Below are positions 9,377 through 17,788 of a stretch of DNA of 64,000 nt, piece after piece. The notes under the pieces are model-generated. The model searched no databases, was not told where the DNA came from, and worked only from the letters and a program-made list of their open reading frames with translations. Position 1 is the first letter of the stretch. The number at the start of each line of letters is the position of its first letter. A program made the translations under genes and the position numbers. The stretch lies in NCBI RefSeq assembly GCF_030818545.1, contig NZ_JAUTAH010000001.1, positions 1,369,001-1,433,000 of the forward strand, given 5' to 3'. The stretch is from Brevundimonas sp. SORGH_AS_0993. Its GTDB lineage: Bacteria; Pseudomonadota; Alphaproteobacteria; Caulobacterales; Caulobacteraceae.

Positions 9377-10380
9377 GCCGCCGCCCCTGCTCTGATCGGG
9401 CCGTCGATCCGACCCCAGGCCGGGGCCTCGGTGCGGACCGCCGCACGCAGCTTGGCCGAACGGGCGCGGGGATTGGCGGCGCGCTCTTCGTCGCCCGCCT
9501 CGCGCGCGCCCTTGAACTGAAGAGCGAAGCTGGGCTTGCGCGGATCGACGGCGATGGGCGCGTGGCGCGACCCGGCGGGCGAATTGCCCGTGCGTTCGGT
9601 CAGGAAAGCCTTGACGATGCGGTCTTCCAGCGAATGGAAGGTGACGACGGCCAGACGGCCGCCAGGCGCCAGGGTCGCCTCAGCCGCCTCCAACCCGCGC
9701 TCCAGCTCGCCCAGTTCGTCGTTCACGGCGATCCGCAGGGCCTGGAACACCCGCGTCGCCGGATGGATCGGCGCGCCGCGACGGCCGCCCAGGGCCTTTT
9801 CCACGACCTCGGCCAGGTCCAGGGTGCGTGTGAAGGGCCGTTCGACGCGGCGGCGCAGGATGGCGGTGGCCACGCGGCCCGACTGACGCTCCTCGCCATA
9901 CAGTTTGAAGATGTGGGCCAGGGGGCCGTGGTCCCAGGTGTTGACGATGTCGGCGGCGGTCGCGCCCTCATCGGACATACGCATATCCAGCGGACCGTCG
10001 CGCATGAAGGAGAAGCCGCGCTCGGCCTGGTCCAGCTGCATCGACGACACGCCGATGTCGAAGACGGCGCCGTCCAGCCGCGCCGCGCCGCTGTCGGCGA
10101 AGGCACTGCCTGCGAAGGCTTGGGCCAGGCCCGAAAAGGGCGTGCGGACCAGTTGGAACCGGCCCGGGAAATCGTTGGCGACGGCGTCGGCGTGCGGCTG
10201 GACCGTCGGATCGCGGTCCAGGGCGATGACCTGGGCGCCCGTCTTCAGAATGGCGCGGGTGTAGCCGCCAGCGCCGAAGGTGGCGTCGATCACGACGTCG
10301 CCAGGCGCGGGCGCCAGGGCCTCGATCACCTCGGCCAACAGGACGGGCGCATGAGGCGAGTCGGGGGGCGCTTCGGTCAC
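9373..10380 (-). CDS. rsmH: RsmH (MraW), 16S rRNA m4C1402 methyltransferase
   Basis: SAM-dependent enzyme that N4-methylates C1402 of 16S rRNA. The frame is open far upstream, but the family N-terminus ([12 protein letters not shown], then the SAM-binding [10 protein letters not shown] at about 33-41) places the start at a GTG at 10380. This gives 335 residues and a 4-nt overlap (GTGA) with the mraZ stop. C-terminal motifs [11 protein letters not shown] and FALQFKG are present. The stop overlaps the ftsL start. Confidence 0.96.
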   Translation of the reverse strand: MTEAPPDSPHAPVLLAEVIEALAPAPGDVVIDATFGAGGYTRAILKTGAQVIALDRDPTVQPHADAVANDFPGRFQLVRTPFSGLAQAFAGSAFADSGAARLDGAVFDIGVSSMQLDQAERGFSFMRDGPLDMRMSDEGATAADIVNTWDHGPLAHIFKLYGEERQSGRVATAILRRRVERPFTRTLDLAEVVEKALGGRRGAPIHPATRVFQALRIAVNDELGELERGLEAAEATLAPGGRLAVVTFHSLEDRIVKAFLTERTGNSPAGSRHAPIAVDPRKPSFALQFKGAREAGDEERAANPRARSAKLRAAVRTEAPAWGRIDGPIRAGAAA

Positions 10381-10853
10381 GATCCGCCCCCCGCCAGCTT
10401 CATCTGGGCCGCCAGCTTCAGGGCGCCGATCTGGGCCATGCCAGCCTTGGCCAGGGCGCGCTGCTCGGCGCGACGGGCCGCCCATTTCTCGCGCGACCAG
10501 ATCTGGAAGCGGTCGTTCAGGCCGACGATGACGACGGTGTCGCCCAAACCGGCCTCGGCGCACAGACTTTCCGGCAAGGTGATGCGGCCGCCGGAATCGT
10601 AGGCCAGGCGCACCTGCTCGCCCATCACCTGCCACTCCAGGGCCGAGCGTTCCTCGGAGCCGAACGGCAGGGATTCGATCATCTCGGCATAGACGGCGAA
10701 CAGGCGGTCTCCGCCCGCCTCCAGACAATCGGCCTCGATGGAGGGGAAGATGAAGACGCCGCCGGCGGCGCCGTTTTCCGCCGTGCGGAAATCATTGGGG
10801 ATCAGGAGACGGCGCTTGCCGTCCAGCTGCTTCTCATAGGTCGAGAGAAACAC
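10377..10853 (-). CDS. mraZ: MraZ, dcw-cluster transcriptional regulator
   Basis: MraZ proteins hold two SpoVT/AbrB-like half domains and form ring oligomers that bind repeated boxes upstream of the dcw operon. This 158-residue protein starts [19 protein letters not shown] and has the second half-domain around [13 protein letters not shown]; both carry the family's D/G-K/R-R-x-x-L/I-P pattern. It is the first gene of the minus-strand cluster. Four TGGGN boxes lie about 90 bp upstream, so autoregulation is likely. Confidence 0.96.
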   Translation of the reverse strand: MFLSTYEKQLDGKRRLLIPNDFRTAENGAAGGVFIFPSIEADCLEAGGDRLFAVYAEMIESLPFGSEERSALEWQVMGEQVRLAYDSGGRITLPESLCAEAGLGDTVVIVGLNDRFQIWSREKWAARRAEQRALAKAGMAQIGALKLAAQMKLAGGGS

Positions 10854-10940
10854 GCCCTGCCCAATCGAACCCTTCGGCCCGTCCCTAGATGCCTTGACGA
10901 ACGCCCGCCGCGCCCGCCTTTCAGCCCCAAATCATTCTCC

Positions 10941-10983
10941 TGGGATAGCATGGGATGAAATGGGTCTCAATGGGATTGAGACC
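10941..10983. promoter_or_regulatory. Four TGGGN MraZ-type boxes plus 21-bp palindrome upstream of mraZ
   Basis: On the plus strand TGGGA, TGGGA, TGGGT and TGGGA begin at 10941, 10951, 10961 and 10971, an exact 10-bp period (one helical turn). TGGGN repeats with 5-bp spacers are the known MraZ operator in E. coli. The last two boxes overlap a perfect inverted repeat, GGTCTCAAT-GGG-ATTGAGACC, at 10963-10983. The rest of the 10854-11230 gap is comparatively AT-rich and holds the dcw promoter region; I could not place its -10/-35 with certainty. Confidence 0.8.
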
Positions 10984-11230
10984 AAGTTTTAACCATGTTT
11001 TGACGTCTGACGGGCCAGACAGCGCCAAAACATCAGAACATACATGGAACATCTCAAGTATTCACAGGCTGTGAGGCGTTCTAAACTTGTGCGGACGCAT
11101 AAGGGGTTAACGGCCTCCACCCCCTGAACGGGACGTCGGAACGCTGAAATGCGGGGATAATCCGCCCTCGGACCAGGGCGGCGTTCGGACCAAGCAGGCC
11201 CAAAGCCGGCAGGCCCTCAAGAAAGAGATT

Positions 11231-11628
11231 TTGTCAGACGGCCTGTAAGCCGGGTTCTGTTCCGCCCCAAACCGAAGCCTGGAGGCGGCGACGATCATTC
11301 CTCTGGACCCGCCATTGCTGACGGGTTCTCGCGACCTACCCGGACATCCAGGGCGGTGAACCCTGCGGGCGAACCCGCGCGATGTCCCTATTTGGTCTTG
11401 CTCCAGGCGGGGCTTGCCATGCCGTCCCTGTCGCCAGGTCCGCGGTGGGCTCTTACCCCACCCTTTCACCCTTACCGGCCTCGCAAGGCCGGAGGTTTGC
11501 TTTCTGTGGCGCTATCCCTCGGGTCGCCCCGGGCGGAAGTTATCCGCCGCCTTTTCACCGTGGAGCCCGGACTTTCCTCGACGGACGCGAAGTCCGCCGC
11601 GACCGCCCGGCCGTCTGACGGGGCGCTA
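11231..11628 (-). ncRNA. rnpB: RNase P RNA, bacterial type A
   Basis: The catalytic RNA of RNase P, which matures tRNA 5' ends. Read on the minus strand it opens with AGCGCCCCGTCAGACGGCC, then the conserved GAGGAAAGTCCGGGCTCC core (P4 5' strand), AGGGTGAAAGGGTGGGGTAA, ACCAAATAGGG, and ends with ACAGAACCCGGCTTACAGG, the P4 3' strand. These are the universally conserved blocks in the right order and at about 400 nt. End positions are estimated to within a few bases. Confidence 0.95.
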
Positions 11629-11751
11629 GATGCGCCCGCAGACCCGACGGGTCAACCAGGGGATGAAATTCGGATGGCCGATGAAGATGCTGGTCAGTAC
11701 GACAGAACCTGTGGCAAGGGCGGCGGGAACCTCCGCCTTTGCCTGACTTCG

Positions 11752-12186
11752 ATGCCTCTCGAACACCTGATCTACAAGAGCCGCTCGGCCATGGATTATC
11801 CGAGCGACCAATCGCTGAGCGACATCCTGTCCGTCTCGGACAGGAACAACCGTCGTGACGGGGTGACAGGCGGGCTGGTCGTCGCCGCCCGCACCTTCCT
11901 GCAGGTGCTGGAGGGCGACGGCGCCACCCTGGATCACGCGATGACGCGCCTGCACGCGGACCCGCGCCACGCCGACATCGTGATCCTGAACCGCCAGCCC
12001 ATCGCGCAGCGGCGCTTCGAGGGATGGGCGATGATCGGCGCGGCCGTCAAACCGACCCGCGACATAGTCATGGATGAATTGGCCGCCTTCGCCCAATTCG
12101 ACCCGGACTATGTAATCGACCGTATGCTGACGCTTCTGGCGGATCGCTTCCCGCGTGAGGCGACACGTCGTGAAAGCCGAAAATGA
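11752..12186 (+). CDS. BLUF-domain blue-light photoreceptor
   Basis: A 144-residue protein that is essentially a single BLUF (FAD-binding blue-light sensing) domain with a short C-terminal extension. Visible landmarks are Tyr8 (LIYKS), the Asn pair at 32-33 before the DGVTGGL strand, Gln51 in FLQVLEG, the PRH at 71-73, and FEGWAM (Trp92, Met94). These Tyr/Asn/Gln residues form the flavin photoswitch in the family. No output domain is fused, so it must act through a partner. An upstream in-frame ATG at 11674 would add 26 unconserved residues and was not chosen; neither start has a strong ribosome binding site. Confidence 0.88.
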   Translation: MPLEHLIYKSRSAMDYPSDQSLSDILSVSDRNNRRDGVTGGLVVAARTFLQVLEGDGATLDHAMTRLHADPRHADIVILNRQPIAQRRFEGWAMIGAAVKPTRDIVMDELAAFAQFDPDYVIDRMLTLLADRFPREATRRESRK

Positions 12187-12286
12187 CCCCAAATCCGCGG
12201 TATCTTGCCGCCTGACGAGGGAGACCGCTTGACGTGGTCGCTGTTTTGGGGCCTCAGCAGGCGCTTCCAGTTTTTGCCAGGCCAAG

Positions 12287-12640
12287 ATGACCGACGCAGT
12301 AGACCCCGTTGACATCGCGATCGGCGCCCGCATCCGGACGCGACGCGAGGAACTCCGCATCACCCAGGCCCAGTTGGCGGCCGGCGCGGGCGTGACCTTT
12401 CAACAGATTCAGAAGTACGAACGGGGCGTCAATCGCGTGTCGGCCGCGCGCCTGCTGCAGATCGCGGCGGTGCTGAAGTCCACCGGCGCGGCCCTGCTGG
12501 GCGAGCTGGAGACGGCCGAAGGCGACGAACTGGCCCTGGCCGCCCCCGGCGTGTCCGAACTGCTGGCGGCGTTCCGCGACATCCGCGACACCGCCAAGCG
12601 CGACGCCCTTCTGTTGGTCGCCCGCAGCCTGCGCGACTGA
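12287..12640 (+). CDS. XRE-family helix-turn-helix regulator
   Basis: A 117-residue cytoplasmic DNA-binding protein. Residues about 13-68 form a Cro/C1-type helix-turn-helix (ARIRTRREELRITQAQLA, then VTFQQIQKYERGVNRVSAARL), of the sort very common in alphaproteobacteria. The C-terminal half is helical and leucine-rich, perhaps for dimerisation. It follows the BLUF gene by 100 bp on the same strand and ends one base before the convergent gene at 12641. Target genes are not evident. Confidence 0.85.
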   Translation: MTDAVDPVDIAIGARIRTRREELRITQAQLAAGAGVTFQQIQKYERGVNRVSAARLLQIAAVLKSTGAALLGELETAEGDELALAAPGVSELLAAFRDIRDTAKRDALLLVARSLRD

Positions 12641-13009
12641 TCAGCCGCGCTTGCTGGCCTGGCGCAGCAGACGGGCGACGGGGGCGTCGTCTTCCGCCTC
12701 GCCCAGCGCCAGCTTGGCCAGCCAGCCCTGAACGGCCTGGAGAGCCTGCACGTCCAGGCCGTCCGACCGGCCCGCGTCGGCCAGATTCTGGCGCACCACC
12801 TCCAGCAGACAGGCCGCCTCTGCCGGGTTCGTCGGCATGTGGCCCAGAAGGGTGGTTTCCGCCTCGTCCATGGGGGCCAGGTCGACCGTGGCCAGGAGGT
12901 TGTCCTGACTGCCGGCCAGTTCGGCGCGATAGAGTTGTTCGGCGATGTCGGTCGTCGACAACCAAGCGCGGAACAGCGGCATGAAGGTGTTTTGGGCTTG
13001 GGCCATCAT
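12641..13009 (-). CDS. Conserved-looking hypothetical protein, 122 aa
   Basis: I do not recognise a family. The start chosen (ATG at 13009) overlaps the stop of the upstream gene by 4 nt, which suggests translational coupling. The protein is acidic and mostly helical, with no signal peptide or membrane segment, and its codon use is typical of the window. It shares a minus-strand operon with the membrane protein at 13006-13470 and probably the gene at 13484. Confidence 0.7.
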   Translation of the reverse strand: MMAQAQNTFMPLFRAWLSTTDIAEQLYRAELAGSQDNLLATVDLAPMDEAETTLLGHMPTNPAEAACLLEVVRQNLADAGRSDGLDVQALQAVQGWLAKLALGEAEDDAPVARLLRQASKRG

Positions 13010-13470
13010 TGGACTTTGACTTTCAGAGGCCCGCGCTCCAGCGCGGGCCGGGATTTTGGACGGGCGTAGGGCGCGCGACGCGCCTCCCAGACGCCGAAAA
13101 GCGCCAGCAGCATGAGCTCGGCCCAGATCGTCATGCGAGCGGTGACGAGAGACCAGATCAGGGCGTCGGGACCGATCAGAGACGAAAGGTGCGTGCAGAA
13201 GGCGAGGAACTGGGCGCCGACGGCGAACAGCAGCCACCACCGATCATGGCGAAGGCTCAGCCAGATCAACTGCGCCAGCAGACAGCATGAGATGATCGCG
13301 ACCGCCCATCGAAACTGACCGATCACGAGGTGATCGAGCCAGTCGGACAGGATTTGAGCCAGGACTAGTCCTGCTCCGGCCGCGCGCTCCGGACGGCCGC
13401 CCTTCCAGATCAGCAGAACGAGCGCGACATAGGTCAGCGCCGTAGCTGCGATCAACAGGGGCGACGGCAT
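13006..13470 (-). CDS. Small polytopic membrane protein, 154 aa
   Basis: Unknown function. Four to five hydrophobic helices are visible (about 4-21, 30-50, 55-73, 80-100 and 108-126), followed by a basic cytoplasmic tail ending in KVKVQ. The frame is open further upstream, but the ATG at 13470 (MPSPLLIAATALTYVALV) begins directly with the first helix and was preferred. It sits between two soluble proteins of unknown function in a tight minus-strand group. Confidence 0.72.
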   Translation of the reverse strand: MPSPLLIAATALTYVALVLLIWKGGRPERAAGAGLVLAQILSDWLDHLVIGQFRWAVAIISCCLLAQLIWLSLRHDRWWLLFAVGAQFLAFCTHLSSLIGPDALIWSLVTARMTIWAELMLLALFGVWEARRAPYARPKSRPALERGPLKVKVQ

Positions 13471-13483
13471 CCGACGGCGTTCC

Positions 13484-13828
13484 TCAGGCGGCCAACTGGA
13501 CGACTTCGGCGGGCAAGGCGGCGGTGGGCCGGGTCCCCTTGTCTTCACCAACGCCTTCAAGACGCCAGCCGATGCCGTGATCTTCCGCGACCGTCGCCAG
13601 ATCGGCGTGGCCCGCGACGACGCTGGCGCGAACTGTGGTCAGTTGCCCCAGGCCCGCGACGATGCTCTCGAGGGCGGACTGCCCGACCTCTGCCGCCAAA
13701 CGGCTTTCGACCCGCCCCTCCAGCGAAGTCTGGATCAATCGACACACCTCGACCATGGCCTGATCGATGGCGTGTTCGGCGGTTCTCAGTTGCCGGGCGA
13801 CCCGGACCCCCACCAGCCTGTCTTTCAT
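13484..13828 (-). CDS. Hypothetical protein, 114 aa
   Basis: A soluble, helical protein with no recognised domain. Residues about 12-75 are amphipathic (RQLRTAEHAIDQAMVEVCRL and similar). The pattern resembles small coiled-coil proteins. It is 13 bp upstream of the membrane-protein gene and 31 bp downstream of the LuxR-type regulator, all on the minus strand, so the four genes may be one transcript. Confidence 0.65.
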   Translation of the reverse strand: MKDRLVGVRVARQLRTAEHAIDQAMVEVCRLIQTSLEGRVESRLAAEVGQSALESIVAGLGQLTTVRASVVAGHADLATVAEDHGIGWRLEGVGEDKGTRPTAALPAEVVQLAA

Positions 13829-13859
13829 TGTTCGTCGCTCCTACGGAATGATGTCCGCG

Positions 13860-14348
13860 TCAGCGGGCCCAGTCGGGAGCGATCTGGTCGAACAGGGAGG
13901 GAACCACCATGCCGGCCGTCACGATACCGATGGCGAGCAGCAGGGCGACTACGGCGCCGATCACCATGATCCCCAGCCGAGCGCCGATCCCTTTGGGGGG
14001 CGGCGGCAAGGGCCAGGACGTGGCTTCGGACGTTCCGAGGTCGCCAGGCCGATCCCCCGACGCCGGGACAACAGGCATCAACTCGGCCGGTTCGGGAATG
14101 AGTATCGGCGCCTCTGAGTAGCCGTTACTCAGGCGCCGCGCGGCGAGCTTCCGGTCGGAAACGCCCAGTTTGGCGTAGGCCCGGTGCAGGTGGTTGCCGA
14201 CGGTGCGGGGCGACAGATCGAGGCGCGCAGCAATCTCCTTGTCCTCCAGCCCCAGGCCGGCAAGGCGCACGCATTCCTCTTCTCTGGGCGTCAGACCGTC
14301 ATGCATCGGCTTCTGTTTACCGTATTCCGGCCCCGTGTCAGCCTCCAT
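13860..14348 (-). CDS. LuxR-type regulator with C-terminal transmembrane segment
   Basis: The N-terminal half is a LuxR/GerE helix-turn-helix (LTPREEECVRLAGLGLEDKE, then SPRTVGNHLHRAYAKLGVSD). After a Pro-rich linker there is one strong membrane helix (IMVIGAVVALLLAIGIVTAG) and a short tail. This inverts the usual plan, in which the DNA-binding domain is C-terminal to a sensor. The frame extends to an ATG at 14411, but that start would lie inside the metK operator palindrome, so 14348 was preferred; 14306, directly before the helix-turn-helix, is also possible. It is divergent from metK and heads the 12641-14348 group. Confidence 0.72.
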   Translation of the reverse strand: MEADTGPEYGKQKPMHDGLTPREEECVRLAGLGLEDKEIAARLDLSPRTVGNHLHRAYAKLGVSDRKLAARRLSNGYSEAPILIPEPAELMPVVPASGDRPGDLGTSEATSWPLPPPPKGIGARLGIMVIGAVVALLLAIGIVTAGMVVPSLFDQIAPDWAR

Positions 14349-14401
14349 CCGCACGACGACAGGCTTGGCCCCGACGCGAAGCGCGACGCCATCGCTTGCG
14401 G

Positions 14402-14421
14402 ATATAAGCATATCTTTATAT
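14402..14421. promoter_or_regulatory. Palindromic operator upstream of metK (SAM-cycle regulator type)
   Basis: The 20-bp sequence ATATAAGCATATCTTTATAT is an imperfect palindrome 32 bp before the metK start. The same half-site, ATCTTTAT with ATAAAGAT opposite, is the centre of the large palindrome upstream of the mes operon at 53507-53558. From memory it resembles operators assigned to the ArsR-family, S-adenosylhomocysteine-responsive regulator SahR; that identity is inference. No SAM riboswitch is visible here. Confidence 0.65.
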
Positions 14422-14453
14422 GTCTATGCGCCTGACACTGACAGGAGCCTCTC

Positions 14454-15665
14454 TTGGCCGCTCGTTCCTCCTTCCTCTTCACCTCCGAAAGCGTGTCCGA
14501 AGGGCACCCGGACAAGGTTGCGGACCGCATCTCGGACACCGTCGTCGACGCCTTCCTGTCCAAGGACCCCGAGGCGCGCGTGGCGTGCGAAACCTTGGTC
14601 ACGACCCAGCGGATCGTGCTGGCGGGCGAGGTCCGCGCCACCCAACCGGGCGCCACCAAGGAACAGAACGAAGCCTTCACCCAGTCGATCATCGACAGCC
14701 TGGAACCGCTGGTCCGCGCCGCGGTCAAGGACATCGGCTACGAACAGGACGGCTTCCACTGGGAAACGGCGGACTACGCCTGCTTCCTGCACGCCCAGTC
14801 GGCCGACATCGCCGTGGGCGTCGATTCGACCAACGAGAAGGACGAGGGCGCGGGCGACCAGGGCATCATGTTCGGCTACGCCTCGAACGAGACGCCGGAG
14901 TTGATGCCGGCCACCCTGCAGTACAGCCACAACATCCTGAAGCGCCTGGCGGAGGTGCGTCACGCCGGCGGGTCGCAACTGGAGCCCGACGCCAAGAGCC
15001 AGGTGACGATCGAATACGAGAACGGCAAGCCCAAGCGCGCCGCTTCCATCGTCCTGTCCACCCAGCACGCCAAGGGCCTGAGCGCCGCCCAGGTCGCCGA
15101 GATCGTCAAACCCTACGTTCTGGAAGTCCTGCCCGAGGGCTTCACCGACGAGAAGACCGTCTGGCACATCAATCCGACCGGCATCTTCGAGATCGGCGGA
15201 CCGGACGGCGACGCCGGCCTGACGGGCCGCAAGATCATCGTCGACACCTACGGCGGCGCGGCGCCCCACGGCGGCGGCGCCTTCTCGGGCAAGGACCCGA
15301 CGAAGGTGGACCGTTCGGCCGCCTACGCCTGCCGCTATCTGGCCAAGAATGTCGTGGCGGCCGGTCTGGCCGACCGCTGCACCATCCAGATCTCCTACGC
15401 GATCGGCGTCGCGGAGCCTCAGTCGATCCACGTCGACCTGCACGGCACGGGCAAGGTCTCCGAGGCCCTGCTGGAAGACAAGCTGTTGGGCCTGATCGGC
15501 GGCGCCACGCCGCGCGCCATTCGCCAGCACCTGGGACTGAACAAGCCGATCTACGCCCGCACCACGGCCTATGGCCATTTCGGCCGCGAACCGGACGCGG
15601 ACGGCGGCTTCAGCTGGGAAAAGACCGATCTGGTCGAGCCGTTGAAGGCCTTGGCCCAAGGCTGA
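14454..15665 (+). CDS. metK: MetK, S-adenosylmethionine synthetase
   Basis: Makes SAM from methionine and ATP in the cytoplasm as a tetramer. The start is a TTG at 14454, set by the ribosome binding site AGGAG 17 bp before it and by the family N-terminus ([19 protein letters not shown]). The protein has 403 residues. Signature segments are GHPDK, the ATP-binding [12 protein letters not shown] and the P-loop-like [19 protein letters not shown]. Regulation is probably through the palindrome at 14402-14421. Confidence 0.97.
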   Translation: MAARSSFLFTSESVSEGHPDKVADRISDTVVDAFLSKDPEARVACETLVTTQRIVLAGEVRATQPGATKEQNEAFTQSIIDSLEPLVRAAVKDIGYEQDGFHWETADYACFLHAQSADIAVGVDSTNEKDEGAGDQGIMFGYASNETPELMPATLQYSHNILKRLAEVRHAGGSQLEPDAKSQVTIEYENGKPKRAASIVLSTQHAKGLSAAQVAEIVKPYVLEVLPEGFTDEKTVWHINPTGIFEIGGPDGDAGLTGRKIIVDTYGGAAPHGGGAFSGKDPTKVDRSAAYACRYLAKNVVAAGLADRCTIQISYAIGVAEPQSIHVDLHGTGKVSEALLEDKLLGLIGGATPRAIRQHLGLNKPIYARTTAYGHFGREPDADGGFSWEKTDLVEPLKALAQG

Positions 15666-15676
15666 GCCGGCAGAAA

Positions 15677-15704
15677 TCAGGGGCGGTGCGTCAGGGGCGG
15701 TGCG
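15677..15704. repeat. 14-bp tandem duplication at the pentapeptide gene's stop codon
   Basis: Two adjacent copies of TCAGGGGCGGTGCG (15677-15690 and 15691-15704), with the start of a third. Each copy carries a TGA on the minus strand. Because 14 is not a multiple of three, the duplication shifts the frame and adds residues before the stop in use (PPLTHRP). Confidence 0.9.
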
Positions 15705-16972
15705 TCAGGGGCCGAGTCGATGACCAGACCTTGCGCGCCCGTCAGATTGGCCTCGGTCAGGTCAGTCTGACGGGTCTGTGCGCCGTGCAGGACGGCCCGG
15801 CCCAGATCGGCCCCGACCAGGACCGCGCGCCGCAGATCCGCGCCGGTCAGGTCCGCGCCTCTCAGGATCGCGCCGGTCAAGTCTGCGGGCAGCATCCGGT
15901 CCGCCGTCAGCAACAGCGGCCCCAGCTGGGCCTGGCGCAGGTCGGCCCCGTTCAGCTTGGCCCCGCGCAGCCGCGCGCCGCGCAGATCGGCGTGGCAGAG
16001 GCGCGCCGAACGCAGATCCGCGTTTTCGAGATGCGCGCCCTGAAGCTGCACTCCCTCCATGTCCAGGCCGTAGAAGACCGCGCCCTTGGCCGAAAGGGCG
16101 GTCAGGTTCAGGCCGGTGATCGATCTTAGCGGCCGCAGATCGACGCCGTCGAAGACGGAGGGCTGGCCTTCCAGGCCGCCGGTCTCGCACCAGTGCGCAT
16201 GGTCGCGCAGCATTTCGGCGGCGGGCATCTTGTGAACGGATTCACCGACCGTGCTCCGATCGGTCAGGGCCCCCTCCATGTCGGCCCCGTCCCGCCGCGA
16301 CAGGGTCATGTTGCAGCCGACCAGCACCGCGTCGCGCAGGTCGGCGCCGGACAGATCGGCCCCCGACAGGTCCGCGCCCGCCAGATCCGCACCGCGAAAA
16401 TCGGCCTGTTTCAGATTGGCGCGGACCAGTTTGCAGTCCTTCATCACCGCGCCCGAGAAGTCCGCCTTGACGGCGATGACGCCCGACATCTTGGATCGTT
16501 GCAGATTGGCGCCGGCCAGGCAGGCGCCGACCGCCTCGGTCTCGTTGCGCTGGCGCGGCTCGATGACCCGAAAGCCCAGTCGGGCGTCGGCGGCGGCCAT
16601 CGCGCCCTCGCGCAGATCGGCCTCGAACAGGTCGGCGCCCGACAGGTCCGCGCCGCGCAGACAGGCCCCGCGCAGATCGGCCCGACGCAGGCTGGCCTCG
16701 GCCAGGACGGCGTCCTGCATGTCGGCGCTGAAGAAGCTGGCGTTGTCCAGCCGCGCCCCGGTCAGGTCGCAGCCCGAAAGGCAAGCGGCCGAGAAGTCGG
16801 CGTCCGACAGGTTGCGGCCCTTGAGGTCAAGGCCCGACAGATCCATCCATGTGAAGACGGCGCGCGCCCCGCCGGGGCGGGCCTGGAACAGTCGGTCGTG
16901 CCGGGCGCAGAGGACGTCCAGTTCCGCCTGGGTCAGGCGTTTGCGCACGATCGGTTCGGCGGCCAGGGCCAT
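15677..16972 (-). CDS. Pentapeptide-repeat protein, 431 aa
   Basis: After a roughly 40-residue helical start, most of the protein consists of A(D/N)LXX-type pentapeptide repeats (for example ADLSGADLFEADLREG), which fold as a right-handed square beta-helix. The repeats are interrupted at about 225-275 by a non-repeat segment with His/Trp (MLRDHAHWCETGG). There is no signal peptide, so it is probably cytoplasmic. Some relatives mimic DNA and bind gyrase, but nothing here proves that. Its last codons and stop lie in a 14-bp tandem duplication (15677-15704) that changes the C-terminal tail. Confidence 0.9.
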   Translation of the reverse strand: MALAAEPIVRKRLTQAELDVLCARHDRLFQARPGGARAVFTWMDLSGLDLKGRNLSDADFSAACLSGCDLTGARLDNASFFSADMQDAVLAEASLRRADLRGACLRGADLSGADLFEADLREGAMAAADARLGFRVIEPRQRNETEAVGACLAGANLQRSKMSGVIAVKADFSGAVMKDCKLVRANLKQADFRGADLAGADLSGADLSGADLRDAVLVGCNMTLSRRDGADMEGALTDRSTVGESVHKMPAAEMLRDHAHWCETGGLEGQPSVFDGVDLRPLRSITGLNLTALSAKGAVFYGLDMEGVQLQGAHLENADLRSARLCHADLRGARLRGAKLNGADLRQAQLGPLLLTADRMLPADLTGAILRGADLTGADLRRAVLVGADLGRAVLHGAQTRQTDLTEANLTGAQGLVIDSAPDAPPLTHRP

Positions 16973-17045
16973 CCGACCACGGTGAGGCGAAACCGCTTAA
17001 GAAAGCATTCTTGGCCGTTCGGCCAGGGCCTGATCCGTCGAGGAG

Positions 17046-17111
17046 GAATCGCTACGGGATTTCGCCGATACGGTGAATCAGACTCCAGGTACGAGCGAGA
17101 GCCTGATTCAC
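17046..17111. repeat. Inverted repeat with clustered GANTC sites
   Basis: GTGAATCAG (17073-17081) and CTGATTCAC (17103-17111) are perfect 9-bp arms around a 21-bp spacer. Four GANTC motifs (17046, 17075, 17081, 17105) lie within 64 bp. The site is in the gap between the start of the pentapeptide gene and the end of the deaminase-like gene. No T-run follows on either strand, so it is not a standard terminator. Confidence 0.7.
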
Positions 17112-17158
17112 GCTTCAGCCGGAACCGCAGAGCGTTTCCCGTCTAAAACGGTCAGGCT

Positions 17159-17788
17159 CTACTCGGTCAGCAAGCCCTGGGCGCGCAGGGCCTGGGCCAG
17201 TTCGCCCTCCCCGGTCCACAGGCGGGTGTAGCCGGCCTCGCCCAATCGTTTCAGTTCGGTGATCAGATCGGCCTTGGCCGAGGCGGCGAAACGGCCGTCG
17301 AAGCCCGTCCCGTCCTGGCTGACGCGCACCATCGGCCGGCCGGTCTCCAGCCGGTGGAGGAAGCCTTCGCACAGGACGGCGGCCTCTTCGCTCATCAGCC
17401 CCGTCTCGACGGTCAGGCCCTGGGCGCGCAAACGTTCGGTCCCGCGCCCCGCCGCGAAGGGCGAAGGATCCAGGCACGCGACGACAACGCGCGCCACGCC
17501 CGCCTCGGTCAGGAAGTGGGCGCAGGATTTGCGGCCCGAGGACCGCGCTCCGCACGGCTCGAGCGTGACATAGACGGTCGATCCGGCGGCGTCGGCGCCC
17601 GCGGCCGGCACGGCCTGTTCCTCGGCGTGAGGACGTCCGCCGGGCGCGGTCGCGGCCTGGGCCGCCACGCGCCCGTCCTTGACGATGACGCAGCCCACGG
17701 CGGGATTGGGCCAGGTCTCGCCCATTCGCCCGGTCGCCAGGGCGATGGCCTGGGCCATGAAGCCGCGGTCTGCGTCGCTCGTGCTCAT
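17159..17788 (-). CDS. RibD-like zinc deaminase with shortened reductase region
   Basis: RibD normally deaminates and then reduces the pyrimidine precursor of riboflavin. Here residues 1-145 match the deaminase half: the zinc site is His54 with Glu56 (HAEE) and Cys79/Cys89 (PCGARSSGRKSC). Full RibD is about 360 residues with a complete reductase domain; this protein has 209, and the part after the deaminase contains only a reductase-like opening (RPMVRVSQDGTGFDGR) and a short end. The start overlaps the gpmA stop by 4 nt. It may be a stand-alone deaminase or a decayed paralogue of a full RibD elsewhere. Confidence 0.82.
   Translation of the reverse strand: MSTSDADRGFMAQAIALATGRMGETWPNPAVGCVIVKDGRVAAQAATAPGGRPHAEEQAVPAAGADAAGSTVYVTLEPCGARSSGRKSCAHFLTEAGVARVVVACLDPSPFAAGRGTERLRAQGLTVETGLMSEEAAVLCEGFLHRLETGRPMVRVSQDGTGFDGRFAASAKADLITELKRLGEAGYTRLWTGEGELAQALRAQGLLTE

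Noticed and set aside
14350..14453. SAM riboswitch upstream of metK
   Set aside because: No SAM-I, SAM-II or SAM/SAH consensus seen; the palindrome explains the symmetry.
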